Below are positions 1-10,875 of a DNA stretch of 64,000 bases, piece by piece. The notes beneath the pieces were generated by a model. That model ran no database searches. It saw only the letters and a list, made by a program, of their open reading frames with translations, and had not been told where the DNA came from. Every line of letters starts with the position of its first letter. Position 1 is the first letter of the stretch. Made by a program: the position numbers and the translations under genes. The DNA is from Amblyomma americanum (taxonomy: Eukaryota > Arthropoda > Arachnida > Ixodida > Ixodidae). The stretch spans positions 190,021,326 through 190,085,325 of the forward strand of contig NC_135497.1 in the NCBI RefSeq assembly GCF_052857255.1, written 5' to 3'.

Positions 1-876
1 TCGTAACACAGGGCCTCTTCTATTTACCGGGCTCAGACAGCACGCTGGCTGCCAACAAGTTCGCCCCTGACAGGAAAGCGTATCGCGTTCACTAAGTCTG
101 GCGGCCAACGGAAGCAGTCAGGCGGCAATCACGGCGACGGATCCCAGAGGGTAGATGCTCTCCGTTTAGCTTCGCGTTCTGCTGCGTCTCGTTACTGCGC
201 ACGTGTACGGCAGCAACAGACTGCTTGGGATCGAGAACAATTAACGACCTGAAGTTGAGGTCTGCCGGAGACTACAGAACAGCACTTGATCCTTCTCGCA
301 CCGTTATAACATCGGCGACGACAACACGAGCGCGTGCCTTCAGTGCACCGTGTGCTGTGCAAGCTTCGAGAAATACTCAAAAGCATGTGCCGAGCTATCG
401 CAATCTAACGTCTTCAGTAGCCACCGCATCGGAGAGAAAAATTGCCCTTGCGTTGCTCATCAAACGACACGCCATACTCTCGGATTATCGCGTGTTTGTT
501 TACAGCGTAGTAAGTATGACTGGAATGACCGCAGAAGATGGACCCTGCATGCATGGTGACTAACTCTGCTGTGGTCGTTGCGCTTTCTCTGTTCGTCAAC
601 TGCGTCCTGTGGGCTGTATGCGGAAGATTCGGGATACGTTCCGTTCAACGTTAGTCTGTCGCCCGCGCCCGCCGGCAAGGAATGCACGTGTAATCTCGAC
701 AAAAGCGATTAGCTGATTTGAGCGTTCATCTAGAACAAGTGGTTGTACAGTTTTAGCTGCGTATCGTATCTTTAATGCTACAGCTTTACCGCGGAGGACT
801 GTCACGTACCGCGTGGGCTTACGTGTTGATCCGCGCTGGGGAATTTGTCTTTACTTATTCGAACGCGAGCTGATGC

Positions 877-1308
877 GTGTGTAAGGTACTTCTCAGATAT
901 TTGAAGCATTTGTGGCAGAAGCCCCGAACATCAAGCTGTATGGCAGTCGGTGTCGACCGGCTCGGCATTCGCCTCAAGAGCCGTGCGCTACAGCTGTGTG
1001 GCCACATATGTGCCCGCACAGATGTCTCGAGCAGTGTGTTCGTGAGGGCTTTTAATAAAAGACAGGTTTCAATCAATCAAACATTTCTCAAAGAACATCC
1101 GCCTTTCCACTGCGCAGAAAGCAATGAAGGCCTGGGTCTCGTAACGCGCTCAATCACTCCTTGCCAAGCGCGTTCAACACATGCATGTATGCTCGCGTCT
1201 GAGCGCGTACTCGGAGCTGGAATCTGCGGCCACTTTCGTGAAAGGCCTCGAACGCCATCGCAATATCAGCTCAGCCGGGCGAGCGAAATTAATGAATCAG
1301 GTATGTAG
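877..1308 (+). other. Unidentified open frame conserved in the duplication (A copy)
   Basis: 143 codons open. The B copy (14265-14693) is also open, with the same first ~120 residues apart from about fifteen substitutions, after which the C-termini diverge by an indel. I recognise no domain. An AATAAA lies inside the frame (about 1053-1060), which argues against coding. Shared openness may simply reflect recent duplication. Confidence 0.15.
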
Positions 1309-1722
1309 CGAGCATTTGTGCTTGCTAGGTCGTGAGAAGGTCGAACTGTAGACACGTATGCAAAACTTACAAATAACCAACGATAACTACCGGAAAATGC
1401 GTTATTGTAGGCGACACAGACGATATGCACCGTGGTCTGTTCTAAACAAGCGCCTGCATCTAGCTAGTGATCCAACAAATTATCGCATGAAGAACCGCGT
1501 TCCTTCTAGTCCACATTAAAATGGCAGTGCGCGCTTCCCGCTACCATACCACCTCTGCGTCGTCTGTTAGTTACCCGAGCGCTGCCAGGCTGCCCAGCCA
1601 GAGAAAAACGAACGCGTTCTGGGCAGCCATTGGAAGTGCGCGGAGTATCCCGAGAAAATAGAGCACCTGGCACCGCACTCTGGAAACCCGCGGTCATCCA
1701 GAGGTGGATGATCGAAAAATTG

Positions 1723-1845
1723 GTTTTTAGTATTGGTCTTGAAGGAAATGCCGCAGTAACTGTCTCACATATCTCGGTGCACACCCGATCCGCGTCGTAA
1801 GGGAAGGGATAAAGGAGGAAGCGAAAAAAGAAATATAACCGAAGA
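1723..1845 (-). mobile_element. Ruka-type SINE tail fragment (copy A)
   Basis: Reverse complement of the Ruka 3' part (pyrimidine-rich stretch, cggttcgggtgt-like block, GAGACAG-like block and a terminal A/T run). The tRNA-like head is missing. The same fragment sits at 15113-15235 in copy B. Confidence 0.6.
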
Positions 1846-2162
1846 GGGCACAAAGTGCAAGGAACAAGCACATTTAGCGGCTTCGTGACGTCACTGCACG
1901 TTTATATATGCCGAAAATTTATGCAGCCGTAAGCGCTATGTCGTGCAGGGAACACAAAAACAAGGAATGCTCTCACCTAGGCGCGCGTCTCACGTACTTG
2001 GAAATCTGCTGCCGCCCTTGACGCGATTCATTTGTGGCCTGGAACTAATCACTCCACCGTTACTGTTGTGTACTGCGTCTAATCGGCGTACATTTTTTTA
2101 CATGTCTCCAAGTGCGTGCTTGTCCGCCCCTGTAAGACAAGCTGTAACATATACATATCGGC

Positions 2163-5100
2163 ACTCCCAGAGATGCGGATTCGGTGAACTCCAACCCCGC
2201 ACCCCAACCCGGTGCTGGCTCTGGGTCGGAGTCCCATCAGGCCCCATCTGACACCTCCATTGCTAATGATGGCAGGACGACCTAACAAGCGTTCCCCTCC
2301 TCCGAAAACACACAAATTGGTAACCGTAACGCAATGGAATTGTAGAGGCTTCAAGGCCCGGCAGAAACGCGCGAACCTGCGTCTCTACCTAGAAACTTTC
2401 GAGGCTTTGCCCGCCGTGGTCGCACTCCAGGAGCCAGGAACGGCGGCCAAGTTGACTAATTACGCGACGTTCCAGCGAGACCCCTCGTCGTGTCTCCTCG
2501 TACACAAGTCGTACACCGCCTCCGAAATTGACCTCGATCTCAATATACCGTACTCATACGCCATGGTAAGGATCCTTCCCCTTCGACGGTCGGATCCTCC
2601 CCTACACGTACTTAATGTATACTGCTCCCCGAAACTGAAGCGAGTGACCTTCGCGGACCTCTTTAGCCGTGCACTTAAAGAGGCGGGTCGCGACCCCCTG
2701 CTGATTGTGGGCGACTTCAACGCCCCTAGCCAGCTATGGGGGCTATCGTAAGGAGGAATTGCGCGGACGCATGCTGGCGGAGTTGGCGTCCACACTGGGG
2801 CTCACCCTCCACACTGACCCGGCATTTCCTACGCGCGCAGGCAACTCGGTGACCCGAGACACATGCCCGGACCTCACCTTCACTCGCAACATAAGACACG
2901 CTGACTGGATCAACACCGAGGAAACCCTCGGCAGCGACCACTGCATCCTCAACACCACTGTTTATACACGCCCCCTCAAGCGCCCCACCACACAAGCACA
3001 CATCCCCAATTGGACCACCTTTCGCCAAAATTTCCCATCCGACGCCAACACGAACTTCACAAAGCAAGGCTACACGAATTGGTCCCAGTTAGTCATATCG
3101 CACCTTCGCTCCCACGAGAAGCAGATACAGCTCACAGATGCAGTCACGGACGTGGACAACCACCTCCTTCACCTCTGGCAAGCGCGCCGCGGCCTTACGC
3201 GCCGCTGGAAGCGCCAGAAACAACAAGAAGCTCAAAACGCGCATTGCGGACCTCACCCGGCAGGCAGCAGAGTACGCGGCCCAACTCGCTGACTCCAACT
3301 GGGTGGAACGCTGCAACACGGCGGCTAGGCAAATGTCGAGCCGCAACACATGGCGGCTCTTCCGAGCCCTCATCAACCCAACGCAGACCCGCACAGAAAC
3401 GCACAAGCAACTACACAAAGCCATGCACTCATTCCAAGGAAATACAACGCAGTTGGCACAGGCACTCCGGGATCGCTACCTGTGCACAACTCAGGACGGC
3501 CGCACATCGGCCTTTTCCTACGCAGGCAGGGAAAACTCGGAGTTGGACAAGCCTTTCCAGCTTCACGACCTGCGGGCCAGTCTGGCCATAATGAAGAGGG
3601 GCACCGCGCCGGGCCGGGACAAGGTTGCCGTCAAACTTTTGGCTAACCTTCCTGATTCAGCGTACCAGTGCCTTCTAGAATACATTAATGCGATCTGGAC
3701 GGGGGAAACCCCCCTCCCCATAGACTGGAAGACGGCCCTTGTCACCTTCATCCCGAAGGCCGGGAAACCAATCGACACGGACAACCTCCGCCCCATCTCT
3801 CTCACCTCGTGTGTGGGCAAATTGATGGAGACGATGGTACGGGATCGGCTGTCCGAATACCTCGAACAACACAACACCTCCGCGGACACCATGTTTGGAT
3901 TTCGCCCACACAGATCCGCACAGGATGTCCTGCTCCAACTCGACCGCGAAATCTTGAACCCCATCACATACCCCCAAAACGACAAAATTGTCCTCGCGCT
4001 CGACCTGAAAAAAGCGTTCGACAATGTAACTCACGAGGTCATACTCACACACTTGAGTCAAACTCACTGCGGCATCAATACCTTCAATTACGTGAAGCAA
4101 TTTCTCACGGACAGACTATCATACATCAAAATACAGGACCAAGAGCATGTACCTTTCCTGCTCGGCACGAGGGGGACTCCAGAAGGCGCGGTGCTGTCGC
4201 CTCTGCTATTCAACATAGCCATGATGCGCCTACCTGCCCTGCTGGGTGCCGTCGAAGGGGTCCAGCACGCGCTGTACGCCGACGACATCACCCTCTGGGC
4301 TACGCAAGGATGCCTAGGGGACATGGAGACCAGCCTGCAAACGGCCGCCAGCATAGTGGACCGCTATGCCCGGGACTGTGATCTGCAATGCTCCCCGCAG
4401 AAATCGGAATTCGTGCATTTGCGCCCCTCGCGCACATGCTCGACACAAATCAATCTCTCCCTGCAAAGCGGCCCCATTAACGAATCCAAGGAAATCAGAG
4501 TCCTCGGACTCTTCATACACAACCAGCGACGTTGCGACACAACACTCGCCAAGCTCCGGCAGGTGGGGGACCAGGTGGGCCGCATGGTCCGCCGGGTTTC
4601 CAACAAGCGCGGTGGGTTACGATGCAAAGACGCCTTACGGCTGGCGAACGCATTCGTGACCAGTCGAATCTTGTATTCGACTCCCTACCTCCACCTGCGG
4701 AAACAGGAAGAGGATGCTCTCGAGGTCATCCTCCGCAAAATCATGAAACGCGCGCTGGACCTCCCGGTCTCTACCTCTACCCGCCACCTCATGGGACTGG
4801 GGATGGTGAACACTTTCAGGGAGCTTCGGGAGGCCCAGCTCACCAACCAATACACTCGTCTCACAAAGACAGGGTCGGGTCGCCGCCTTCTAGCCCGACT
4901 TCACATCCAGCACACCCAATTCACAGAGGAGAGATGCCGCCTTCCCGTACACTGGAGACGCGCCCTCCACGTGCGGCCTCTCCCCACCAACATGTCCAAA
5001 GGGGACCATAATGGCAGGCGCCAGGCGCGGGCGGAAGCCTTGGGCCGCCATTTTGGGAATAAACCAGGAGTCTTCTACGTGGACGCCTCCGGCCCGGACC

Positions 5101-5928
5101 CCAAGGGATGGTACACGGCCGCGGTCGTCCACGAGGGCAAAACAGTAGACGCCCTTACTTTCAAGGCCCAGTCAGCAATTCACGCAGAAGAGGTCGCCAT
5201 CGCCCTGGCAGCCTCCGACTCCTCCTACAAATACATAATCACCGACTCGCGAGGGGCTTGTCGAAACGTCGAGCAAGGGTGGGCTACTCCCCTGGCTTAT
5301 CGCATCTATCAAAATTGTAGCCGAGACGCCGATCCTGCGCACCGATCTATTATTTGGGCTCCAGGTCACCAAGGCCTCCAAGGAAACGAAGCAGCCGACG
5401 CCGCCGCCCGCGCGCTCTCTCTCCGGGCGTTTCACTCGGGACCCGACGATGACCAGGACTCCGATTTCAATCCGGTTTACACTTTTAAGGAAATATGCGA
5501 TTACTACAAATCCACCCACCAAACTCTTCCCACTCCTTGCAAAGGGCTGGGGAAGGCCAACTCCTGCGCCTGCTCACTAACACGATGCTGTGCCCGGCAA
5601 CTCTCAAGCATTTCAATCCTCAATTCGACGGGCGGTGCTCACACTGTGGGGAGGTGTCGGACACCTACCACATGGTGTGGGCCTGCCAGCAGAACCCATC
5701 CCTACCCCCTATCCCAAACCCCACCCGAGAGGACTGGGAGGCGACCCTGTCCGGCTGCTGCACCCTCCAGGCCCAAAGGGCCTTAACGCAGCGTGCCCGG
5801 GCTGCGGTAACCGCCAATGGGGTGCATGACTAGGCATCCCCACCTAGTGGTTGTAAGGGCGTGACCCTTACGGTCACGGACCCCAACACCTCTCTCTATA
5901 ATTAATGTTTTTACCACCACCACCACAC
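2163..5928 (+). mobile_element. Non-LTR retrotransposon (EN-RT-RNase H, I-like group), dead copy
   Basis: The boundaries come from comparison with the empty site in copy B. The order is endonuclease, reverse transcriptase, RNase H, then a C-terminal zinc-knuckle-like region, as in the I group of LINEs. The 3' end has a short ACC/CCA-rich tail (about 5910-5930). The 5' end begins in coding-like sequence, so the copy is probably 5'-truncated. No clear target-site duplication is visible, and about 25 bases of the empty site are missing here, suggesting a target deletion. Confidence 0.88.
2212..5833 (+). pseudogene. LINE ORF2 polyprotein with at least three frameshifts
   Basis: Endonuclease: TVTQWNCRG (about 2320), ALQEP (2425) and VGDFNAPS (2707). 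Reverse transcriptase: GTAPGRDKV (about 3600), RPISLTS, FGFRPHRSAQD (3895), ALDLKKAFD (3995), EGAVLSPLLFN (4180) and the catalytic YADD at about 4274. RNase H: FYVDASG (5074), AEEVAIALAA (5190), ITDSRGA (5240) and GHQGLQGNEAAD (5365). C-terminal CSHCGEVSDTYHMVWAC (5636-5690). Breaks: an extra G in the G run near 2745, a shift near 3222, and one near 5545. The catalytic motifs survive but the protein cannot be made as one chain. Confidence 0.88.
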
Positions 5929-7961
5929 AGAACACGTCGACACTCTCTCTTAGACACACTCACACTAATTCACGCGCTCCCCCTCACGTACCCTCAATCT
6001 CACTTTCCTTGTTTTGCCAGGAGAAAAATTATGACGACATCGAAACAGTTCCGTGGGCGGGTCAGTGATTCGTTCCGCTGTCGAACAAGTGACACCCGTC
6101 TCAAGCGGTAAAGGCCAATTGTAGCCCTTTTCGGGATTTTAAGGTGCAGGTTCCTTTCCGCTGCCGTCCACACTGGAGAGCCGAGAACCAGGCCCAGGGA
6201 TAAGTTTGTACCCATTTGAAGAAAGCAGTGGGAAGCCGGGAGGCAATGGAAGCCGCAATTACCACTTCCCGCAGCCCAGGCGAGTGCTGGAACTTAAAGC
6301 CACTGTCGAAAACCCTTTTCCTAGACCTTTCAGCCCAGAAAAGCCGAGCACTCGGCCGGGAGAAATCTAGTACCCACGAGATACCCGGTGGGTACACTAC
6401 CCGGGCACCGACGTTCGTATCCGGCACTTTTCGAATGCGACGCAGGTGCTCTACCACAAGGTCACTACAGGACTGAACTATTGCTGCTGAAAAGTAAAAG
6501 AGAAAGGAAGAAACACAGACACAAATATTTTCACTACAAATTGAACGTTTATCGAATAATACAATGTATACCTACAACCATTAACACAATTACGAGAAAC
6601 ACCGAAGGACAAGAGTAAAGAACAGCAGAAAAATACATATACTACAGTGCAATCGAATTTAAGCACCGAAATTGTTAATCTTTGCCAATGTCTTCCGGAC
6701 GACGGGTGGGGCACTAACAGTGCACAGACATCGTCTCCAGTAAATCGCGAAATGTCGTTTTGCAGGGCGCGTGTTGTGCTCGACATCCTTGATGACCGAG
6801 TGTCGAGTAGCCTCCGCACCGTCCACTATCACCGACATGAGCGACGCTAGAAGCGTTGTAGGCCGCGATCTTGCACCACCGTCTTCGGTCGCTATGCCCA
6901 GCCGCCTAGACTGGGTCACGCAACGGCGGTTGCACGGCGGCTAGGCGCAAGGCAACAACGGAGAACACCATCCAATTCTCGGTTATACAGGCGCGAGCAG
7001 CAGCTAGGCCAGAACCGTCGTTGCAGTGCCTGGTGGTATCCTACCCTTGTGCCGTCGCAGACGAGCGCAGCAGTCTTCAGGATGGAGTCGTGGTGGCTAC
7101 ACTTGCCAGCGCATTCGGCTGTCTGGATGGCCAGCTGGCACGTCGGAATTGGAATCACGGCTACGAGCACCTGTTCCGGCTGGCAGGAAAAGTGAGGTGA
7201 GGCACCGTTGATGAGCGGCGTGAATGCGACCGTCGTGATGGACCCAGCCTGGGCACGAGCCATGGCGTTGCTGTTGGCCATGGGAGCCTTGACAGCGTAC
7301 GCCTGGACGGGCGTCTTGGCTTGCATGGAGCGCCGCGAACTTCGTAGAAGCAGGACGCACGTAGGGGCCTTTCTCCTGAATGCTTCCGAAAAGCTCCGCG
7401 AAACCGTGAACTGCAACAGCACCGTGCTTGTGGAACTTGTTCCTCGTAGAACAAAGCTGTGCCCGCACTCAAGATGAGCGTCCACGTCAACTGCTAATGA
7501 TGTCGATGTTACTGCGGAGAGTGCAGGAACAATTTGGAATGTGCTTCGGGCGCCCCCAACGAATGACGTCCATATAGTATCTTCGAGAGCTGGCGGCGCT
7601 ACACTTCATCCACCAATGACTGGCTAGGTATTAAATATATTTTGAGTATTTGACAAATGTATATTTTTTTATTTCTAATTTTTTGAAATGCATTGCGATA
7701 CTGGAATATTTACTTTTAAAATCACCTAATGTTTCAAAGTTGCCTATTTAAGGCGTTGATTATGCACTGCGTTGCCTCATTTTAATGATTGAATGAATTA
7801 AATATTCTTAGGTCTGAGGTGTTTGCAGTCCCTTGCAAAAGTATGTTTTTTACTTCAGCAAAGCGTTATCGCAAATGGAGAATCTCTTAGCAATGAAGAA
7901 GAGCTGCACCATCAGCTTCGGATCGACATCTGGTGGCTTGTTATTTGTTTTTTTTTTGAAA

Positions 7962-8148
7962 ATGAAAATTGGTTTTTGGGGAAAGGAAATGGAAATAAAG
8001 GAGGGAGTGAAAGAAGAAAGGAAGGAAGAGGTGCCTTAGTGGAGGGCTCCGGAATTATTTCGACCACCTGGGGATCTTTAACGTGCGCTGACATCGCACA
8101 GCACAGGGGCGCCTTTAGCGTTTTGCCTCCATAAAAACGCAGCTGGTT
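7962..8148 (-). mobile_element. Ruka-type SINE, minus, 5'-truncated
   Basis: Carries the body motifs CCACCTGGGGATCTTTAACG and the inverted AAAAACGCAGC block, with its A/T-rich tail at 7930-7965. The head is cut by an abutting plus-strand copy at 8149. Also present at 17755-17975 in the other duplicate. Confidence 0.8.
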
Positions 8149-8405
8149 CGAACCCGACTGCAGCGGCTGCGTTTTCACAGAGGCAAAACGCTAAAGGCGC
8201 CCGTGTGGTATGCGATGTCAGAGCACGTTACAGATCCCCAGGTGGTCGAAATTATTCCGGAGCCCTCCATGACGGCACCCCTTTCTTCCTTTCTTCTTTC
8301 ACTCTCTCCTTTATCCCTTCCCTTACGGCGCGGTTCAGGTGTCCAACGATATATGAGACAGATACTGCGCCATTTCCTTTCCCCCAAAAGCAATTATTAT
8401 TATTT
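8149..8405 (+). mobile_element. Ruka-type SINE, plus, middle of an inverted trio
   Basis: Begins in the box-B region (GGTTCGAACCC) and runs through GATCCCCAGGTGGTCGAAAT to a TTATTATTATT tail ending at 8405. It lies head-to-head with 7962-8148 and tail-to-tail with 8407-8686. Confidence 0.85.
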
Positions 8406-8406
8406 A

Positions 8407-8686
8407 AAGGAAATGGTGGAGTACTGTCTCACGTATCAGCTGACGCGTGAACCGCGCCGTAAGGGAAGCGGTAAAGGAGGGAAAGAAAAAAGGAAGGAAG
8501 AGGTGCCGTAGTGTAGCGCTCCGGAATAATTTCGACCACCTGGGGATCTTTAACGTGCACTGACATCGGACAGCACACGGGCGCTTTACCGTTTCGCTTC
8601 CATCGAAACGCCGCCGCCGCGGTCGGCCTCGAACCCGGAAACTCCGTATGAGTAGCCGAGCCCGCTAACCACTCAGCCACCACAAA
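8407..8686 (-). mobile_element. Ruka-type SINE, minus, nearly full length
   Basis: Complete body plus tRNA-like head (inverted box A ACTCAGCCAC and box B CTCGAACCC), ending at about 8686. Tail-to-tail with the preceding plus copy. Confidence 0.85.
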
Positions 8687-8716
8687 GATATGTTTCCTTT
8701 CGTTAAATTGTCCGGG

Positions 8717-8748
8717 TATAGTGTTCTAGAAGGGGGTAGTGGGTTCAG
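8717..8748 (+). repeat. Left terminal inverted repeat of the P-like element
   Basis: 32 bp matching the reverse complement of 10602-10633 with two mismatches. Confidence 0.85.
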
Positions 8749-8977
8749 CAGCCGGCGCGGCGCGCCCCATGCATTGCGGCGAGGCCGCGAGTGCGGACGG
8801 GACCCGGATGTTAGCAGCGGCGCTGTAGTCGCGTGGGCTGGCTGTTGGTGGTGCCCATGTGCTGCCTCTCGCACGTTTGTTCACGCATGGTTTGCGGCTT
8901 TGGCTGTTCTCCGTTTTTTTCAGCGCATCGTTTTAGTTTGCTTCGCCGGCTGCCTTCTTCATTCGTGAAGCGTAGTA

Positions 8978-9680
8978 ATGCTGAATCGTCAACAGCAACG
9001 ACACTTCTTTGCTCCCGGGTGTCAAACCGGCTACAAGTGGACTAGAGGAAAGCAGCCGTCGTTTTTTACCGGGCCGAAAGATGAGGAAAGACGCCGAATT
9101 TGCCAGTACATCATGACATCCAGATTGAGCCAGGATCCACTGGAAAATTTATCATGATCAGGCAATCCTGCGGGTCCAGCGACCACCCAACCCCCACACA
9201 GTTTCTAATTGTCGTCAACAGCTTGTCGTTTTACAATCTTGCCAAGACAGTGCGCTCAGGAAATGCTGACCTTAATAGAGGTAGTGGAGAAATAAGTTAC
9301 CTCCAGTGTGTATGCGATGCTCCTGCTAAAGACAGGGTTGCTGCGATCGACCAGCTCATCGAGAAAGGCAACCTAGCTTCATCCGAGCGCATGCTTCAGA
9401 GTATTTCTGCTGAGCGCAGAGAGTATGTAGGCAGAAGATCGACGACCGGCTTATACATTATATGGCAGGGTATGTTGCCCGAAAGTTTCTTAAACGTTAT
9501 GACTGCAAGCACTGCAAAGCCTTTCTGTGGGAAAGCTCCAATAAGGAAGGCAGGAATTCTGAGTTCACAGTGATATGTGACAAGGGAGAGTTGTATCCTT
9601 CGCAAGAATTTTTCCGGGCAGTGAAGAAGTTAGAGAGCATATATACCTTGTTTTCTTCAGTCGCAATAACTCTGCAGTGA
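8978..9680 (+). pseudogene. P-element/THAP9-like transposase remnant
   Basis: Three blocks in three frames. From 8978: FAPGCQTGYK then GPKDEERRR, a THAP zinc-finger N-terminus whose first Cys appears lost. About 9180-9250: DHPTPTQFLIVVNSLSFYN, a characteristic transposase stretch. 9462-9680: MAGYVARKF, then CKHCKAFL and ICDKGELYPSQEFF, the Cys-containing C-terminal region. The frame changes and the small spacing between N- and C-terminal blocks indicate a large internal deletion plus frameshifts. It is not functional. Confidence 0.78.
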
Positions 9681-10601
9681 CAGCATAGTAGATTTAATGC
9701 TGCTTGTGAAGACAAATTTTCGTTATGCCTTAGGTTGCAGCCAGCAGGCAGATGCGTTCACAACAGGTTTGACGAAGTTCTATGTGCTGACAAGGCAGCA
9801 CTTTTATGTAAAAGGGCTGAACCAATCGCAACAGGAACGGCGGAAAAAGAAATTGTTCACGAAGATAAGCGTTGTCTATAGTGCCTCTCTCGTAGCAGCC
9901 GTAAGCAGTGCCTTAAAAAAGAGGTGGCTGCCCGTTTATGGTACCAATAAACTTGTTTGCTACCATTATTTCCCCTACTTTCTTTTTTACATGTTTATTA
10001 CGAAATTTCGCGCATTGCAGGAACCGCCGTGACCGCCTACTAATGGCATCACCGTAGCAAGAATTATCTCTCTAGATTTAAGTGAATGTGTACTTTGGAA
10101 AATAAAAGCTGAACTTGATGAATTAAAGCTTCGTCGATTCGGGATCTCTGTTCAGGATGCGTAAGTACGCGTGCCGCAATTGTTTAGCTAACTTTAACAG
10201 TGAATGTGATTGCGTCTGGACGTGCATCGAAAATTTTGATTGAAAATTAAGCGATTTGCTCAACCACAATTTTACTTCTGCCCTGTTTTTGAGGTCTGCG
10301 TTCAGAAATGCAACCGGATCGTCGTACGGTGGCTCTGTCTCTGCACTCGTCGGGTCGGCTTTATCTTCGCACAAACTTAAGGCATGTCTGCCTTTCCACC
10401 TTTTCCGGGCTCTTTGCCTTGAGAGTTAGGTTTTAAGAAAAATGCATTGGAGCTGCAGACGTCCGATTTTCGGCGTTACACCAGATGCACACAGTTTCTC
10501 GGCGCTGCGAATGCAGCGCGTATCGCGGGTTCTTTACAGCCGGTGCTCCGGTGGCGCCATCTCGCGCTATCGACGTGAGATGGTGCATCCGCGGGCTCTC
10601 C

Positions 10602-10633
10602 CTGAACCCAATACCCCCTTCTATAACACTATA
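10602..10633 (-). repeat. Right terminal inverted repeat of the P-like element
   Basis: Inverted partner of 8717-8748. Confidence 0.85.
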
Positions 10634-10875
10634 GCTGGGCCCCAACTCGCGCGGTCGCGCGCGGCCGCAGCCACCACCTGACTCCCGCGCCTCCCTCTAG
10701 GGGCGCTGCGCTATGATTGACGTCACGGCATATGTATAAAAGAGCTGCGCTCCTTCGCCGGGACAGTCTTATACCCCTGTCACACGGGCATTTCGAGGGC
10801 AATACCTCGCCCTAAAAAAAAAAAAGACCGCGCAATATGCAACGCATTCTTGGCTTAACCAAGCTAAGCCTGGCC
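10634..10875 (+). repeat. GC-rich dispersed repeat (also at 45405-45740)
   Basis: Shares with 45405-45740 the palindromic core around CAACTCGCGCGGTCG, the block AGGGGCGCTGC, a TGACGTCAC site, and the end block GCTAAGCC-GGCCATTTTTTT. A TATA-like TATGTATAAAAG at 10730-10741 followed by GC-rich sequence could be an element promoter (inference). The class is unknown. Confidence 0.55.

Larger units (their letters stand above)
1..8148 (+). repeat. Segmental duplication, copy A (interrupted by a LINE)
   Basis: From base 1 this segment matches 13372-17975 in the same orientation with scattered substitutions and small indels. For example, 61-300 matches 13441-13680, 841-1100 matches 14221-14480, 6640-7480 matches 16500-17340, and 7640-8110 matches 17430-17900. 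Copy A differs by the LINE at 2163-5928 and by about 75 extra bases near 7459-7530. It runs off the left edge. Its original identity is not recognised; no protein family is evident in it. Confidence 0.9.
8717..10633 (+). mobile_element. P-element-like (THAP) DNA transposon, internally deleted
   Basis: Bounded by 32-bp terminal inverted repeats at 8717-8748 and 10602-10633 that differ at two positions (each starts TATAGTGTT at its outer end). The interior keeps an N-terminal THAP-like piece and C-terminal transposase pieces of the P-element/THAP9 type; most of the catalytic middle is gone. No convincing 8-bp target duplication is visible in the flanks. At 1.9 kb it is a non-autonomous derivative. 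Confidence 0.82.

Noticed and set aside
6916..7485. 189-codon minus-strand frame, also partly open at 16777-17139
   Set aside because: No recognised family, and differences between the duplicates mostly change amino acids in the frames inspected; treated as non-coding.
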